Assembly: GCF_002263515.1 (NCBI RefSeq)
Contig: NZ_CP022752.1
Span: forward strand, 3,844,001 to 3,908,000
Length of the DNA stretch: 64,000 nt
Reading direction: 5' to 3'
From: Actinopolyspora erythraea
Lineage (GTDB): Bacteria; Actinomycetota; Actinomycetes; Mycobacteriales; Pseudonocardiaceae
This document shows, in pieces, positions 17,599-26,551 of this stretch (its first letter is position 1; each line of letters starts with the position of its first letter). The notes under the pieces are model-generated. The model saw only the letters and a list, made by a program, of their open reading frames with translations. It was not told the DNA's origin and ran no database searches. The translations under genes were made by a program, and so were the position numbers.

Positions 17599-18594
17599 AT
17601 GATCACCCAAGCGGCCAGTGAACTTCTCGAATGCCTCGCCGCAGAGGGAGTGGTCGCCTGGATGACCGGCGATGTTCGTGACTCCCTCCCGAAGCGGGAG
17701 TTCGGACGGCTGATCGACAGTGGGAAATGGTTCGGCGAAACACTGCGGCACCACGCCGAATCACCGTCCCTCGTGCGACGGGCGTGCGACGATTTCCGGA
17801 AGACGTACGAGGAGACCGGGGCACGTGACGGTTACGTGTCCGTCCCGCTGCGGCCGGCTCCGGGAGACGACGCGCAAGCGCTGGTCGACGCCGCGCGGTC
17901 GATGCGCCGTGAGGTGGGGCGCCCCAATCTGCTGGTGCAGCTCCCGGCGACGGACGCCGGAATCAGCGCCTACCAGGAATGCCTGACGCGCGGGATCGGG
18001 GTGAACAGCACCGGCATCCTCTCCGTGGAGCGCTACCGGCGCGTGCTGGACGCCCACCTCACCGGCACCGAACGTGCGCTGGAGGACGGTGTCCACCTGC
18101 ACGACATCACGGCGGTGACCTCGTTGCCGGTGGGAATCCTCGACGCGGAGGTCAACCGGGAACTGGACCTGTCCTCCTCCGCCGAGGCCGTGGCCAACAG
18201 GAACCGGGCGGGCACGGCGGTGGCACGACTGGTGTACCGGCAGCGGGAGACGTACCTCAGCGGTGACTGGTGGCGGGTGCTGCGCACGGCCGGTGCCCGG
18301 CCCCCTCGGCTCATGTGGACCGATCTCCGCGCCTGGCACGTACCGGCCCTGGTCGGTTGGAACACGGCTCAGGCGGTCTCGCCCTCGGTGCTGGAGTCGG
18401 CCGCGGCGCGGCACTGCCTGCGGGGGGACAACCTGCTGAACACGCACTTGCGGGCGAACCGCACCGTCAGGACGCTGAGAGCGCTGGGAAGCGATCCCGA
18501 GCTGGTGGCACGCTCGCTGGAACCCCACTGCGGACCCCGACGGCACGGTGGGGACACCGGAGCCGTCCCCGAGAACAGCGTTCAGCACCCCTGA
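17599..18594 (+). CDS. transaldolase-like protein lacking the Schiff-base lysine
   Basis: 331-residue member of the transaldolase family, recognisable from RDGYVSVPLRP, the NLLVQLPATDAG strand, GIGVNSTGILSVERYRRVLDAHL and the C-terminal KGARPQR-like GARPPRLMW region. In active actinobacterial transaldolases the strand reads xIKIPAT with the lysine forming the Schiff base; here the position is Gln (VQLPAT, about residue 116). The N-terminal GVTSNP motif is also not seen. Normal transaldolase activity is therefore unlikely. A working enzyme would have supplied erythrose-4-phosphate to the DAHP synthase, so it may be a repurposed or regulatory relative. No clear ribosome-binding site precedes ATG 17599. 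Confidence 0.75.
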   Translation: MITQAASELLECLAAEGVVAWMTGDVRDSLPKREFGRLIDSGKWFGETLRHHAESPSLVRRACDDFRKTYEETGARDGYVSVPLRPAPGDDAQALVDAARSMRREVGRPNLLVQLPATDAGISAYQECLTRGIGVNSTGILSVERYRRVLDAHLTGTERALEDGVHLHDITAVTSLPVGILDAEVNRELDLSSSAEAVANRNRAGTAVARLVYRQRETYLSGDWWRVLRTAGARPPRLMWTDLRAWHVPALVGWNTAQAVSPSVLESAAARHCLRGDNLLNTHLRANRTVRTLRALGSDPELVARSLEPHCGPRRHGGDTGAVPENSVQHP

Positions 18595-18832
18595 TACGCC
18601 GAACTCGCCACCGCGGCTCCTCCGGAAACGGACCAGGAAGCGGTTCGCCCGAGCGATCGTTTTCCTCGCCCGCGTCACCGAGTTACCGCACCCCGCCCAC
18701 GAGCGAGGTGGGGAAGGGGATTCGCCCCGCGAGGACAATTTTTTGTCAACTCTGGATTCCGCTATGTCCGGTTAGCACGAAAACGTTGTTAATCTTGTGC
18801 CGCCAGCACGCCGAACTAGGGGGAACGGACCG

Positions 18833-20791
18833 GTGACCACGCAAAACGCTGTTCCGGGTGACGAACTGCTCGGTTTCCTCGAACTTCTGGCCTCGAAAGC
18901 TCCCACCTCCCGAATAGAACAGTGGGCGGAACGGCTTCGTCAGGAGCACGACGATCCCGAGACCGTGAAGCGGATCGACAGGGCGAACGAGCTGGCGCGG
19001 CTGGTGGTGAACACCTCACCCTCCTCCCCGAGGCGGGAGGAGGGCATGGCCGCCCTGGTCGAGACGGCCCGTGACCTCACCCGTCCGAGGGAGATCGATC
19101 CCCTGCTGCGGCTGGTCGTGAAGCGGGCGCGTCTGCTGCTGAACCTCGACATGGCGTGGCTGGCTCTCCGCGACTCGGCGGACGACCACTACAGCGTGCG
19201 AGCCGCCGACGGACACATCTCCACGTTGACCGTCGGCCTCCAGCTCCCCGAGCACGAAGAGCTCGGCGAGCGGGCGAGACGGCACTCGGTTCCGTCCTGG
19301 TCCGCCGACTACCTCACCGACGCCCGGTTCACGCACTCCGAGGAGGTCGCCGAGATGATCCGCGCCGAAGGACTGTGCTCGGTCCTGGCCGTGCCGCTGG
19401 TGGACGAGAACGCCGACCTGGGGACCCTCTACGTGGCGGCCAGAACCGAGCACGTCTTCCGAGGCGAGGAGATCACCCTGATGGCCTCGCTGGGCGAGCT
19501 GGTGTCGGTGGCCGTCGAGCGGACCAGGCTGCTGGAGACCACGAGGAACGAACTCGACGCACTCCGGCAGAACACCTCGGACGCGGTGCACTACTCGCGC
19601 GTGGCCCACAAGCTGCACGACACCCACAGTCGGCTGCTCGACCTCGTGCTACGCGGGTGCGGCCTGCGGACGCTGCTCCGCGAGGCGGCCAGGGAGCTCG
19701 GCGGAACCCTGCTGCTGCGCGACAACCTCGGCAACAAGCTGTGCGCCTCCGGGAGGATCCCGGAGATCGAGGACGTCGAGCACCGGTGGATATCGGCCGA
19801 TGTCTCGGACGGGGAGGCTCCCTTCCAGCCACTGCGCAGGATCTGGTCCTGCCCCGTCTCGGCGGGCCAGGAACAGCTGGGCACTCTGCTGATGCGGCGG
19901 GAGCGACAGCCGGGTGAGCACGAGCTGCGGCTGCTGTCGCTGTTCGCGCAGAGCGTGTCGATCCTGCTGCTGATCCAGCGCGGCACGGCGTTCGCCGAGG
20001 GGCAGCTGCGGGAGGAGCTGTTCGAGGACCTGCTCAACTGCTCCTGGCTGACGCCCGAGCAGTACGCCGAACGGGCCAGACGGCTGTCGATAGACCTGAA
20101 CGAACCGCACACGGTGGTGATCGCCCGTCCCGAGGGCAAGGGTCTCGGCAGGGCGGCGGGCTGGGCCTCCTCCTACACGGCGCGCCGGTCGGGGCTGAAG
20201 AACGTCCGGGGCGACCAGCTGGTGCTGCTGCTGCCCGGCTCGGACGCCGCGGCCGAGGGGCGCGCGGTCTTCGAGGAGCTCTCCGGGCTGCTGGACCACC
20301 CCGTCACCGTGGGAGCGGCCGGTCCCTTCTCCGGTACCGCCGCGCTGCTCGACACCTACCGGGAGGCGGTGCGCTGCCTGGACGCGCTCACGGCGCTGGG
20401 CAACACCGGACAGTCCGCCGCCGCCGACGAACTCGGCTTCCTGGGGATGCTGCTGTCCGACAACCACGACGTGGACAGCTTCATCCGCTCGGCCATAGGA
20501 CCGGTGCTGGAGTACGACGCGGCGCAGTCCACGGAGCTGGTCCGGACGTTGCAGGCCTATCTGCACTCCGGCAACAGCCCCACCAACGCCGCCGAGGCGC
20601 TGTACGTGCACCCCAACACCGTCTCCCGGCGGCTGGAGCGCGTGACCACGCTGCTGGGTCCGGGCTGGCAACGCCCGGACCAACTGCTGGAGATCCAGCT
20701 GGCGCTGCGACTGCACCGCGCCCGCCACACGCTGCGCCAGAACGACGACCGGGTACTGCTCACCGGCCGGTCCGGCCGAAGTGCTCAGTAG
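18833..20791 (+). CDS. GAF-PucR/CdaR-type transcriptional regulator
   Basis: 652-residue regulator starting at GTG 18833 after AGGGGGA. Residues about 80-240 form a GAF-like sensor (ARDLTRPREIDPLLRLVVKRA through LGTLYVAARTEH), and a second ligand-domain-like stretch follows. The C-terminal 70 residues contain the PucR/CdaR helix-turn-helix (TLQAYLHSGNSPTNAAEALY, VHPNTVSRRLERV). Such proteins sense small molecules, often aromatic or purine compounds. It is the only regulator beside the cluster and is the best candidate for the protein acting on the CTGACGAA elements (inference). Its stop overlaps by 7 bases the convergent IS701-like gene. Confidence 0.88.
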   Translation: MTTQNAVPGDELLGFLELLASKAPTSRIEQWAERLRQEHDDPETVKRIDRANELARLVVNTSPSSPRREEGMAALVETARDLTRPREIDPLLRLVVKRARLLLNLDMAWLALRDSADDHYSVRAADGHISTLTVGLQLPEHEELGERARRHSVPSWSADYLTDARFTHSEEVAEMIRAEGLCSVLAVPLVDENADLGTLYVAARTEHVFRGEEITLMASLGELVSVAVERTRLLETTRNELDALRQNTSDAVHYSRVAHKLHDTHSRLLDLVLRGCGLRTLLREAARELGGTLLLRDNLGNKLCASGRIPEIEDVEHRWISADVSDGEAPFQPLRRIWSCPVSAGQEQLGTLLMRRERQPGEHELRLLSLFAQSVSILLLIQRGTAFAEGQLREELFEDLLNCSWLTPEQYAERARRLSIDLNEPHTVVIARPEGKGLGRAAGWASSYTARRSGLKNVRGDQLVLLLPGSDAAAEGRAVFEELSGLLDHPVTVGAAGPFSGTAALLDTYREAVRCLDALTALGNTGQSAAADELGFLGMLLSDNHDVDSFIRSAIGPVLEYDAAQSTELVRTLQAYLHSGNSPTNAAEALYVHPNTVSRRLERVTTLLGPGWQRPDQLLEIQLALRLHRARHTLRQNDDRVLLTGRSGRSAQ

Positions 20792-21918
20792 TCCTCGCCG
20801 CGCGTGAGCACGCGGGCGGTGTGTGCCAGCGAGGCCAGCGTGATGTGCCGGTGCCACCCGGGAAACGTGCGCCCCTCGAAGTCCCGGAACCCCACGGTCT
20901 CGCCGACCTCCTCGCTGTCCCGGCTGACGCGTCGGGGGAGCTTGCTGCTCCGCAGCAGGGTTTCGACCGAGGGGGTGCGGGCGTTCGTCAGCCACATGCG
21001 TCGCGGCGCTCCCCGCGGATCCGACCACTCCCCCACGAGGCGGAGCTCCTGCCCCTTGGTGCCCGTGGCCGCCCGCTGGGGTGCCGGCGCGACGGGGACG
21101 GCCACGGCCGGGCTGGTGTGACGGTTTCCGGTGGCCGGGTCGAGCCACTCCACGGGCCTGCGCAGTCCTCGGACCGATTCGAGCAGTCGTCGCGCGGTCA
21201 GCGGACCGGCGCCGTACCCCGGCAGCGTCGGGTCGGTGACCACGAAGTGGTTGTCGCTCCGTACCCGCAGCAGGAAGGGGAACGGGGCGGTGGACAGACC
21301 GGTGCCGAACACGTCGACGTCGATGGAGTCGTTGTCGAACACCACCGGGGCACGCAGCGGTCCCCACCGCCGGGCGGCTTCGAGTCCCACGTTCGCCGCG
21401 CACTGCCCCAGCGTCTCCGTACCGACCCCCGTCGGGATGGCGGCCTTGCCCCGGCGGCTGTGGTCGCCCAGCCACTCCGAGGTGAGGTACAGCCGCCAGT
21501 CGACCGGGAAGGAGGACCGCCCGTCGGTCAGCCACAGCCCGAAGGCCTGCTGCTTATTGGCGCACGAGAGCACACCGACCGAGTGATCGCCGGTCTTCGG
21601 GATGGACAGCGGGCGCACCACCCACGCGGCCGGGGTGATCCGCTCGCGCAGGTGGGCCACGAGCCGCTCGCGTACCGCCGTCCAGTCCCAGGTGGAGCTG
21701 TGCACGAAGTGGTGCAGGTTCTGCGCCGCCGCCTCACCGCCGACGGTCGTCGCGATGTTGCGGATGGAGCGACGCCCGGTGGTGGACAGCAGACCGCGTA
21801 CGTACTGCTCGCCGCGACGTCGTTGGTCTCTTCTGCGTAGCGCCGCGAACACGGCTGAGCAGAGCTCGTCGACGATGTCGTCGTCGGTGGTGGTGGTGGA
21901 CCTCGTCAGAACGCTCAT
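20785..21918 (-). CDS. degenerate IS701-family transposase-like protein (possibly domesticated)
   Basis: 377 residues from ATG 21918. IS701-type features: QYVRGLLSTTGRRSIRNIA, SSTWDWTAVRERL, the DWRLYLTSEW segment and a C-terminal PGWHRHITLASLAHTA. In active IS701 enzymes the first catalytic aspartate lies in a (V/I)xD(D/E)TG motif; here the matching place reads LSIPKTGDHSVGV, with no aspartate. The glutamate before the final helix may survive (DSEEVGETVGF). No terminal inverted repeats or target duplication are visible. It looks transposition-dead but has an intact frame, consistent with either decay or reuse as a DNA-binding protein. It sits convergent to the PucR regulator at the cluster edge. 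Confidence 0.7.
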   Translation of the reverse strand: MSVLTRSTTTTDDDIVDELCSAVFAALRRRDQRRRGEQYVRGLLSTTGRRSIRNIATTVGGEAAAQNLHHFVHSSTWDWTAVRERLVAHLRERITPAAWVVRPLSIPKTGDHSVGVLSCANKQQAFGLWLTDGRSSFPVDWRLYLTSEWLGDHSRRGKAAIPTGVGTETLGQCAANVGLEAARRWGPLRAPVVFDNDSIDVDVFGTGLSTAPFPFLLRVRSDNHFVVTDPTLPGYGAGPLTARRLLESVRGLRRPVEWLDPATGNRHTSPAVAVPVAPAPQRAATGTKGQELRLVGEWSDPRGAPRRMWLTNARTPSVETLLRSSKLPRRVSRDSEEVGETVGFRDFEGRTFPGWHRHITLASLAHTARVLTRGEDY

Positions 21919-22101
21919 GTCTCGTCTCGCACCTTTTCGGGGAAAGCGCTGTGAAGAACGCCTTCCACGGTGCCGGAGTGAGTGAACACCGGACAGGTGC
22001 GGTGAACACACGATTCGCCGCTCCTCCGGTGGTGGGAGCACCGGAGGTCTACGACACCGGCGGCCCGGAACGGGCGGCGTGACCACGCCCACGTCGGGTG
22101 C

Positions 22102-22137
22102 CCGGCGGGAGCGGGACGGCTCCGTCCCGTTCGCCGG
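22102..22137 (-). terminator. two-part hairpin behind the homospermidine-synthase-like gene
   Basis: Inner 8-bp stem 22112-22119 with 22122-22129, enclosed by a 6-bp stem 22102-22107 with 22132-22137, directly behind the stop at 22143. A further 9-bp stem (22023-22031 with 22039-22047) lies beyond. Confidence 0.6.
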
Positions 22138-22142
22138 AGTGT

Positions 22143-23204
22143 TCAGCGCACCAGGACGTCGGTGAACTGCCAGGGATCCTCGTCCGGTTCCCGCGGTGGT
22201 GCGTCGAGCCGGTCGTCGGGACCGTCGAACGGCGTCCAACCGGGCGGCGCGGAAGGGCAGTCGCCGAGGTAGGGCTCGACGGCCGCCAGTACCTCATCGT
22301 GATCGAGGTCGTCCGGCACGCACAACCCCCGGTTCGGGTGAAACAGCATCCAACGCAATCCCCCGAGCACGGCGGCGGCCACCTGCAGGGTGGTCGCGTT
22401 CTGCCCGGGAACGAGCGAGCGAACGCGGTGGATGTCCAGGCGGCTGCCGGTCCACCAGCCGCCGCGGCCGTGCCCCAGCAGCAGGACACCCAGCTCGTCG
22501 GCTCCTCCGACGATCTCGTCGCCCATGATCCGCCGCTCCGACTGCGTCCGGTAGCCGGCCATCCGGAACTCGTGCAACGAGGCCAACGTGGGGTCGCTGG
22601 GCAGGTAGGCGAACAGCACGGTCGGACGGTAGACCGGCTCGCCGTGGTCGTCGCGGACGGTGAGCCGCTCACCGATGGTGTAGGTCTCCCCGTGGCTGAT
22701 CATCATCCCCAGCATCGGCCCGGTGGTGGGCACCCAGGAACGGGCCCAGGTGCTCATTCCGGTCCGCGCCAGGTAGATCTGGTTGCCCGGTCCGGTCCCG
22801 TGCGTGACCGCCCGCGGCGGCAGGCACCGTTCGTGGGTCCCCCATCCCAGTTCGACGGGCGCCGTGGCCTCCTCCTGGAAGCCCTTGATCGACCAGGTGT
22901 TGACGAAATCGTCGACGCGTTTCGGGACGCTGCCGCGCTGGGTGTCCCGCTCGGAGACGTGGACGGCCTTCGTGCCGCTCGCCATGGCGATCCGGGCGTA
23001 GTCGGCCTCCGCCAGCGCGGACTCCAGCTCGTCAGCGCCGTCGGGGCGGGGCTCGGCTCCGGCGGAGCGGTCGTCCAGCATCGCGGTGGCGACGTCGTGC
23101 AGCGCGCGTTTGGCCAGGTGGCTGACCAGCCCGGGGTTGGCGCCGTGCTCGACCACCGCCGTGGGGCCGGCCGGGTCGAGCCGATCGGTCAGCTCGCATG
23201 GCAC
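22143..23204 (-). CDS. homospermidine synthase/saccharopine dehydrogenase-like protein, N-terminally truncated
   Basis: 353 codons from GTG 23204. The sequence begins in the middle of the family with VVEHGANPGLVSHLAKRAL and continues through GWGTHERCLPP, the GMMISHGE region and a C-terminal ALGGLRWMLFHPNRG-like stretch (VLGGLRWMLF). Bacterial homospermidine synthases have about 470 residues, and the missing part is the N-terminal NAD-binding Rossmann fold. The frame stays open for the 85 bases up to the LysR stop but has no start codon and no resemblance to that fold. The protein probably cannot bind NAD and is likely a relic. It follows LysR on the same strand. Confidence 0.6.
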   Translation of the reverse strand: MPCELTDRLDPAGPTAVVEHGANPGLVSHLAKRALHDVATAMLDDRSAGAEPRPDGADELESALAEADYARIAMASGTKAVHVSERDTQRGSVPKRVDDFVNTWSIKGFQEEATAPVELGWGTHERCLPPRAVTHGTGPGNQIYLARTGMSTWARSWVPTTGPMLGMMISHGETYTIGERLTVRDDHGEPVYRPTVLFAYLPSDPTLASLHEFRMAGYRTQSERRIMGDEIVGGADELGVLLLGHGRGGWWTGSRLDIHRVRSLVPGQNATTLQVAAAVLGGLRWMLFHPNRGLCVPDDLDHDEVLAAVEPYLGDCPSAPPGWTPFDGPDDRLDAPPREPDEDPWQFTDVLVR

Positions 23205-23289
23205 AACGCATACGCCGGTGGCGGGTCGAGGTCCACAACCGGCGGTGAAGGGTAAGCCGATCGGAGCAGCGGAGCCGTCGGGGGCCGGT

Positions 23290-24198
23290 TCACTCGGGGT
23301 CGGCGTCCGGTGCGGGTGGGCCGGCCGTCACGATGTCGAGAAAGGACCGCAGTACCGGGGGTGTGCTGCCACGCCGCCAGGAGACGGCGGTCTGCGCCTG
23401 TTCGGTGACGTCGCTCAGCGAGCGGAAGACGGCCCCCGCGCGGTGCACTCTGCGCATCGAGGCGGGCACCACGGCCACCCCCATGCCACCGGCCACCAGT
23501 CCGACGATGGTCTGCATCAGCCAGACGTCGCGCTGGACCACCCGAGGGGTGAAGCCCGCGCGTTCGCAGGCCTCGACCACGATGGCGTAGAGCCCCGGCA
23601 TGCTGCCGTGCCGGGCGGGCAGGATGAACGGCTCGTCGGAGACCTCGTCGAGCCGCACCCGGTCCCGGTCGGCCAGCCGGTGGGTGGCGGGCAGCGCGAG
23701 CACCAGCGACTCCTCGGCGACGGCCCGCACGTGCAGCGAGGGGTCCTCGAACGGCAGGTAGAACATCCCGGCGTCGATCCGCCGGTCGTGCAGCCGGTCC
23801 ACGATCTCGTCGGGGCGCATCTCCTGCAGGTGCAGCGTGATGTCGGGGTACTCGGACTTGAACTGGCGCAGAATGGGCGGCAGCACGGCGTTGGATGCCG
23901 AGGGGATGAACCCCAGCGCGAGCCTGCCCACCAGCCCGCTACCGACCTCCCTGGTCATCCTGGTGGCCTGCTCGACCTCGTGCAGGATGCGCCGCGCCTC
24001 GTCCAGCAGCACCCGTCCCGCCTCGGTCAGCTGGGCACCGCGCGCGGTGCGGTTGACCAGGGTGGTTCCCAGTTCCGTTTCCAACTTGCGCAGCTGCGCG
24101 CTCAGTGGTGGTTGCGCGATGTGCAATCTGGCTGCCGCGCGGGTGAGGCTCTGCTCCTCCGCGATGGTCACGAAATACCGCAGGTGTCGTAGTTCCAC
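23290..24198 (-). CDS. LysR-family transcriptional regulator (BenM/CatM-like)
   Basis: 302 residues from GTG 24198, chosen because the winged helix starts at once (VELRHLRYFVTIAEEQSLTRA). HTH: ARLHIAQPPLSAQLRKLE. The periplasmic-binding-like effector domain begins near residue 90 (GRLALGFIPSASNAVLP), the pattern of regulators for aromatic-acid catabolism. It is divergent from the aromatic-acid transporter across about 230 bases that are AT-rich near the LysR start (24225-24300), the standard LysR arrangement in which it controls the neighbour and itself. Confidence 0.9.
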   Translation of the reverse strand: MELRHLRYFVTIAEEQSLTRAAARLHIAQPPLSAQLRKLETELGTTLVNRTARGAQLTEAGRVLLDEARRILHEVEQATRMTREVGSGLVGRLALGFIPSASNAVLPPILRQFKSEYPDITLHLQEMRPDEIVDRLHDRRIDAGMFYLPFEDPSLHVRAVAEESLVLALPATHRLADRDRVRLDEVSDEPFILPARHGSMPGLYAIVVEACERAGFTPRVVQRDVWLMQTIVGLVAGGMGVAVVPASMRRVHRAGAVFRSLSDVTEQAQTAVSWRRGSTPPVLRSFLDIVTAGPPAPDADPE

Positions 24199-24430
24199 TT
24201 CCGCCGTCCGTCGCAGCACAGCCGTGCCGCATATGTTGATCGTATGACTACCGTCACGAGATGGTATTGGACATATGACTTGGGTCAAAGTCACTCTGCT
24301 ACCCGACGGTCACCGCTCCCTCCCGGGCCAGGACGAGCCACACCACGGCTCGCCCGCGCGGCGGCAGCGGAGCGGGAGCGAATGACCGGTGCGGATTTCC
24401 AACCACGTCCAACCCAGCTAGGAGAGTGCT

Positions 24431-25720
24431 GTGGCGGGTGTTGAAACGACGAGCCGCGCGGGTGCCGCTTGGGTGCTGCCGCTGTGTTGGGCGGCGGTGC
24501 TGCTGGACGGCTTCGACCTGGTGGTGCTCGGATCGGTGCTGCCGGTGATGCTCGACGAGGGGGCGTGGGGGCTGACCCCGGCCAGCGCCTCGGTCGTCTC
24601 CACGGTCGGACTGATCGGGATGATGGTCGGCGCGCTGACGATCGGCACGGTCACCGACCTGATCGGGCGACGCAAGGTGCTGCTGGTGGCGGTGTCCACC
24701 TTCTCGCTGTTCACGCTGCTGTGCGCGGTCGCGCCCTCGGTGTTCGCCTTCGGGCTGCTGCGCTTCCTGGCGGGCCTGGGGCTGGGCGGCTGCCTGCCGA
24801 CCGCGATCACGCTGACCACCGAGTACGCGCGCGGCTCCTGGCGCAGCAGCGCCACCACCACGATCATGACGGGCTACCACGTGGGCGCGGTACTGACCGC
24901 GCTGCTGGGGATCGGGCTGATCCCCGCGTTCGGGTGGCACGCGATGTTCGTGGCGGGGGCGCTGCCCGCCGTGGTGCTGGTGCCGCTGATGTGGCGTTAC
25001 CTGCCCGAGTCCGAGGTCTTCCGGGAGAAGGCGGCGAGGTCCACCGAGTCGCACGGCGCCTCGGCGCGGCAGAGCATCACGCTGCTGTTCCGCGACGGCA
25101 TGGCCCGCTCCACGCTGGCCTTCTGGATCACCTCGTTCCTGGGGCTGATCCTGGTCTACGGGCTCAACACCTGGCTGCCGGAGATCATGCGCACCGCCGG
25201 TTACCCGCTGGGCACCTCGCTGGGGCTGCTGCTGACGCTCAACGCCGGTGCCGTGGTCGGGCTGGTCGTGGCGGGCCGCGTGGCCGACAAGGCCGGTGTG
25301 AAGGGCTCCACGGTCTGCTGGTTCGGCGCGGCGGCGGTGATGCTGGCGCTGCTCAGCGTGAAGCTGCCCGCCTTCGGGCTGTACGTCGCGGTGTTCCTCG
25401 CCGGGTTCTTCGTGTTCAGCGCCCAGGTGCTGGTCTACGCCTTCGTGGGGCGCAGCTACCCGGTGGACAGCAGGGCCACCGGGCTGGGCTGGACCACCGG
25501 TGTCGGGCGGATCGGTGCCATCAGCGGCCCGCTGATCGGTGGTGCGCTGCTCACGGCCGGCATCGCCTACCCGTGGGGCTTCTACGCCTTCGCCGCCATC
25601 GGTGCGCTGGGCGCGGCCGCGGTGGCGATCGCGGCGCGGCCCGCCCCGCACGCCGAGGAGTCCGCCGAGGTGGCGGCCTCGGAGCGGGCGAGCTCGAACG
25701 AGTCCGTGGCCACGAGCTGA
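24431..25720 (+). CDS. MFS aromatic acid:H+ symporter (AAHS family, PcaK/BenK-like)
   Basis: 429 residues, 12 predicted helices. The helix-1 motif DGFDLVVLGSVLP is the mark of the AAHS family and contains the aspartate needed for transport. TVTDLIGRRKVLL is MFS motif A, and RFLAGLGLGGCLPTAITLTTEY completes the family pattern. It likely imports a benzoate- or hydroxybenzoate-type acid, under control of the divergent LysR gene. GTG start at 24431 after AGGAGAG. No catabolic genes are adjacent, so the substrate is open. Confidence 0.9.
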   Translation: MAGVETTSRAGAAWVLPLCWAAVLLDGFDLVVLGSVLPVMLDEGAWGLTPASASVVSTVGLIGMMVGALTIGTVTDLIGRRKVLLVAVSTFSLFTLLCAVAPSVFAFGLLRFLAGLGLGGCLPTAITLTTEYARGSWRSSATTTIMTGYHVGAVLTALLGIGLIPAFGWHAMFVAGALPAVVLVPLMWRYLPESEVFREKAARSTESHGASARQSITLLFRDGMARSTLAFWITSFLGLILVYGLNTWLPEIMRTAGYPLGTSLGLLLTLNAGAVVGLVVAGRVADKAGVKGSTVCWFGAAAVMLALLSVKLPAFGLYVAVFLAGFFVFSAQVLVYAFVGRSYPVDSRATGLGWTTGVGRIGAISGPLIGGALLTAGIAYPWGFYAFAAIGALGAAAVAIAARPAPHAEESAEVAASERASSNESVATS

Positions 25721-25754
25721 GGCGACCGGGACTCGGTTCCACGACGAATTGTCC

Positions 25755-25795
25755 GGTGGGGTCGGCGGTGTTCGTGGAGCATCGCCGTCCCCACC
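25755..25795 (+). terminator. imperfect 16-bp hairpin behind the AAHS transporter
   Basis: Arms 25755-25770 and 25780-25795 pair with two mismatches around a 9-nt loop, 34 bases beyond the transporter stop. Confidence 0.55.
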
Positions 25796-25915
25796 GGCCC
25801 GTTGGTGGCTCGGCGACCGGTCCTTTCGCGCGGGTTTCGGCGTTTCTGCGGGACACAGTGGTGGTTTCGCAGCAGCATCGGGAGCGGTAACCGCTCGCTG
25901 CGCTTGGGAGTCGAC

Positions 25916-26551
25916 GTGGATTCGGACGGCGTGCTGGACCCGGCCGAGGTCTTCGACCAGCTCGGGGCCGACTACGAGGCGGCGTTCCACGAGGCGCCGC
26001 TGGTGTGGGAGGGGCTGGACGCGCTGCTGGCGCGGCTGCGACCCGGTGACGAGGTGCTGGACCTGGGCAGCGGCACCGGACGCCCCGTCTCGGAGCGATT
26101 GTCCGGCGCGGGCTGCGGGGTGACCGGCCTGGACGTCTCGGCCGCCATGATCGAGCTGGCCCGCCAGCGGGTGCCGGAAGCTCGGTTCGAGCTCACCGAC
26201 ATCCGGGACCGGGACTTCCCGCCGGAGTCGTTTCACGTGGTGGTGGCGTTCTTCTCGTTCCTGACGCTCTCGCGCGCCGAGATCCGCACGATGCTGGAGC
26301 GGGTGCGGCGCTGGCTCGCGCCGGAGGGGATGCTCGCGCTGCTGACGGTGCCCGGCGACATCGAGCAGCGGGTGGTGCGCTTCCTGGGGTACCCGATCCG
26401 GGCCACCAGCTTCACCGCCGAACAGTGGCCGGACGCGCTGGAGGAGGCCGGGCTGGAGGTGCTGTGGAGCCGCTCGGAACCGTTCGTGCCCACCGGACGG
26501 AGCCGTGCCGAGACCGAGCAGCACCTGCTGTTGCTGGCGCGGAAGACCTAG
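25916..26551 (+). CDS. class I SAM-dependent methyltransferase
   Basis: 211 residues from GTG 25916 (TTGGGAG upstream). SAM-binding motif I is VLDLGSGTGRPVSERL, followed by VTGLDVSAAMIELAR, a post-I acidic strand (FELTDIRDRDFP) and FHVVVAFFSFLTLSRAE for motifs II-III. The C-terminal part is a generic methyltransferase type 11/25 domain. No partner gene identifies the acceptor. The region 26552-26802 behind it shows no gene. Confidence 0.85.
   Translation: MDSDGVLDPAEVFDQLGADYEAAFHEAPLVWEGLDALLARLRPGDEVLDLGSGTGRPVSERLSGAGCGVTGLDVSAAMIELARQRVPEARFELTDIRDRDFPPESFHVVVAFFSFLTLSRAEIRTMLERVRRWLAPEGMLALLTVPGDIEQRVVRFLGYPIRATSFTAEQWPDALEEAGLEVLWSRSEPFVPTGRSRAETEQHLLLLARKT

Noticed and set aside
20785..21918. 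A complete, active insertion sequence
   Set aside because: No terminal inverted repeats or target-site duplication are seen and the first catalytic aspartate is missing.
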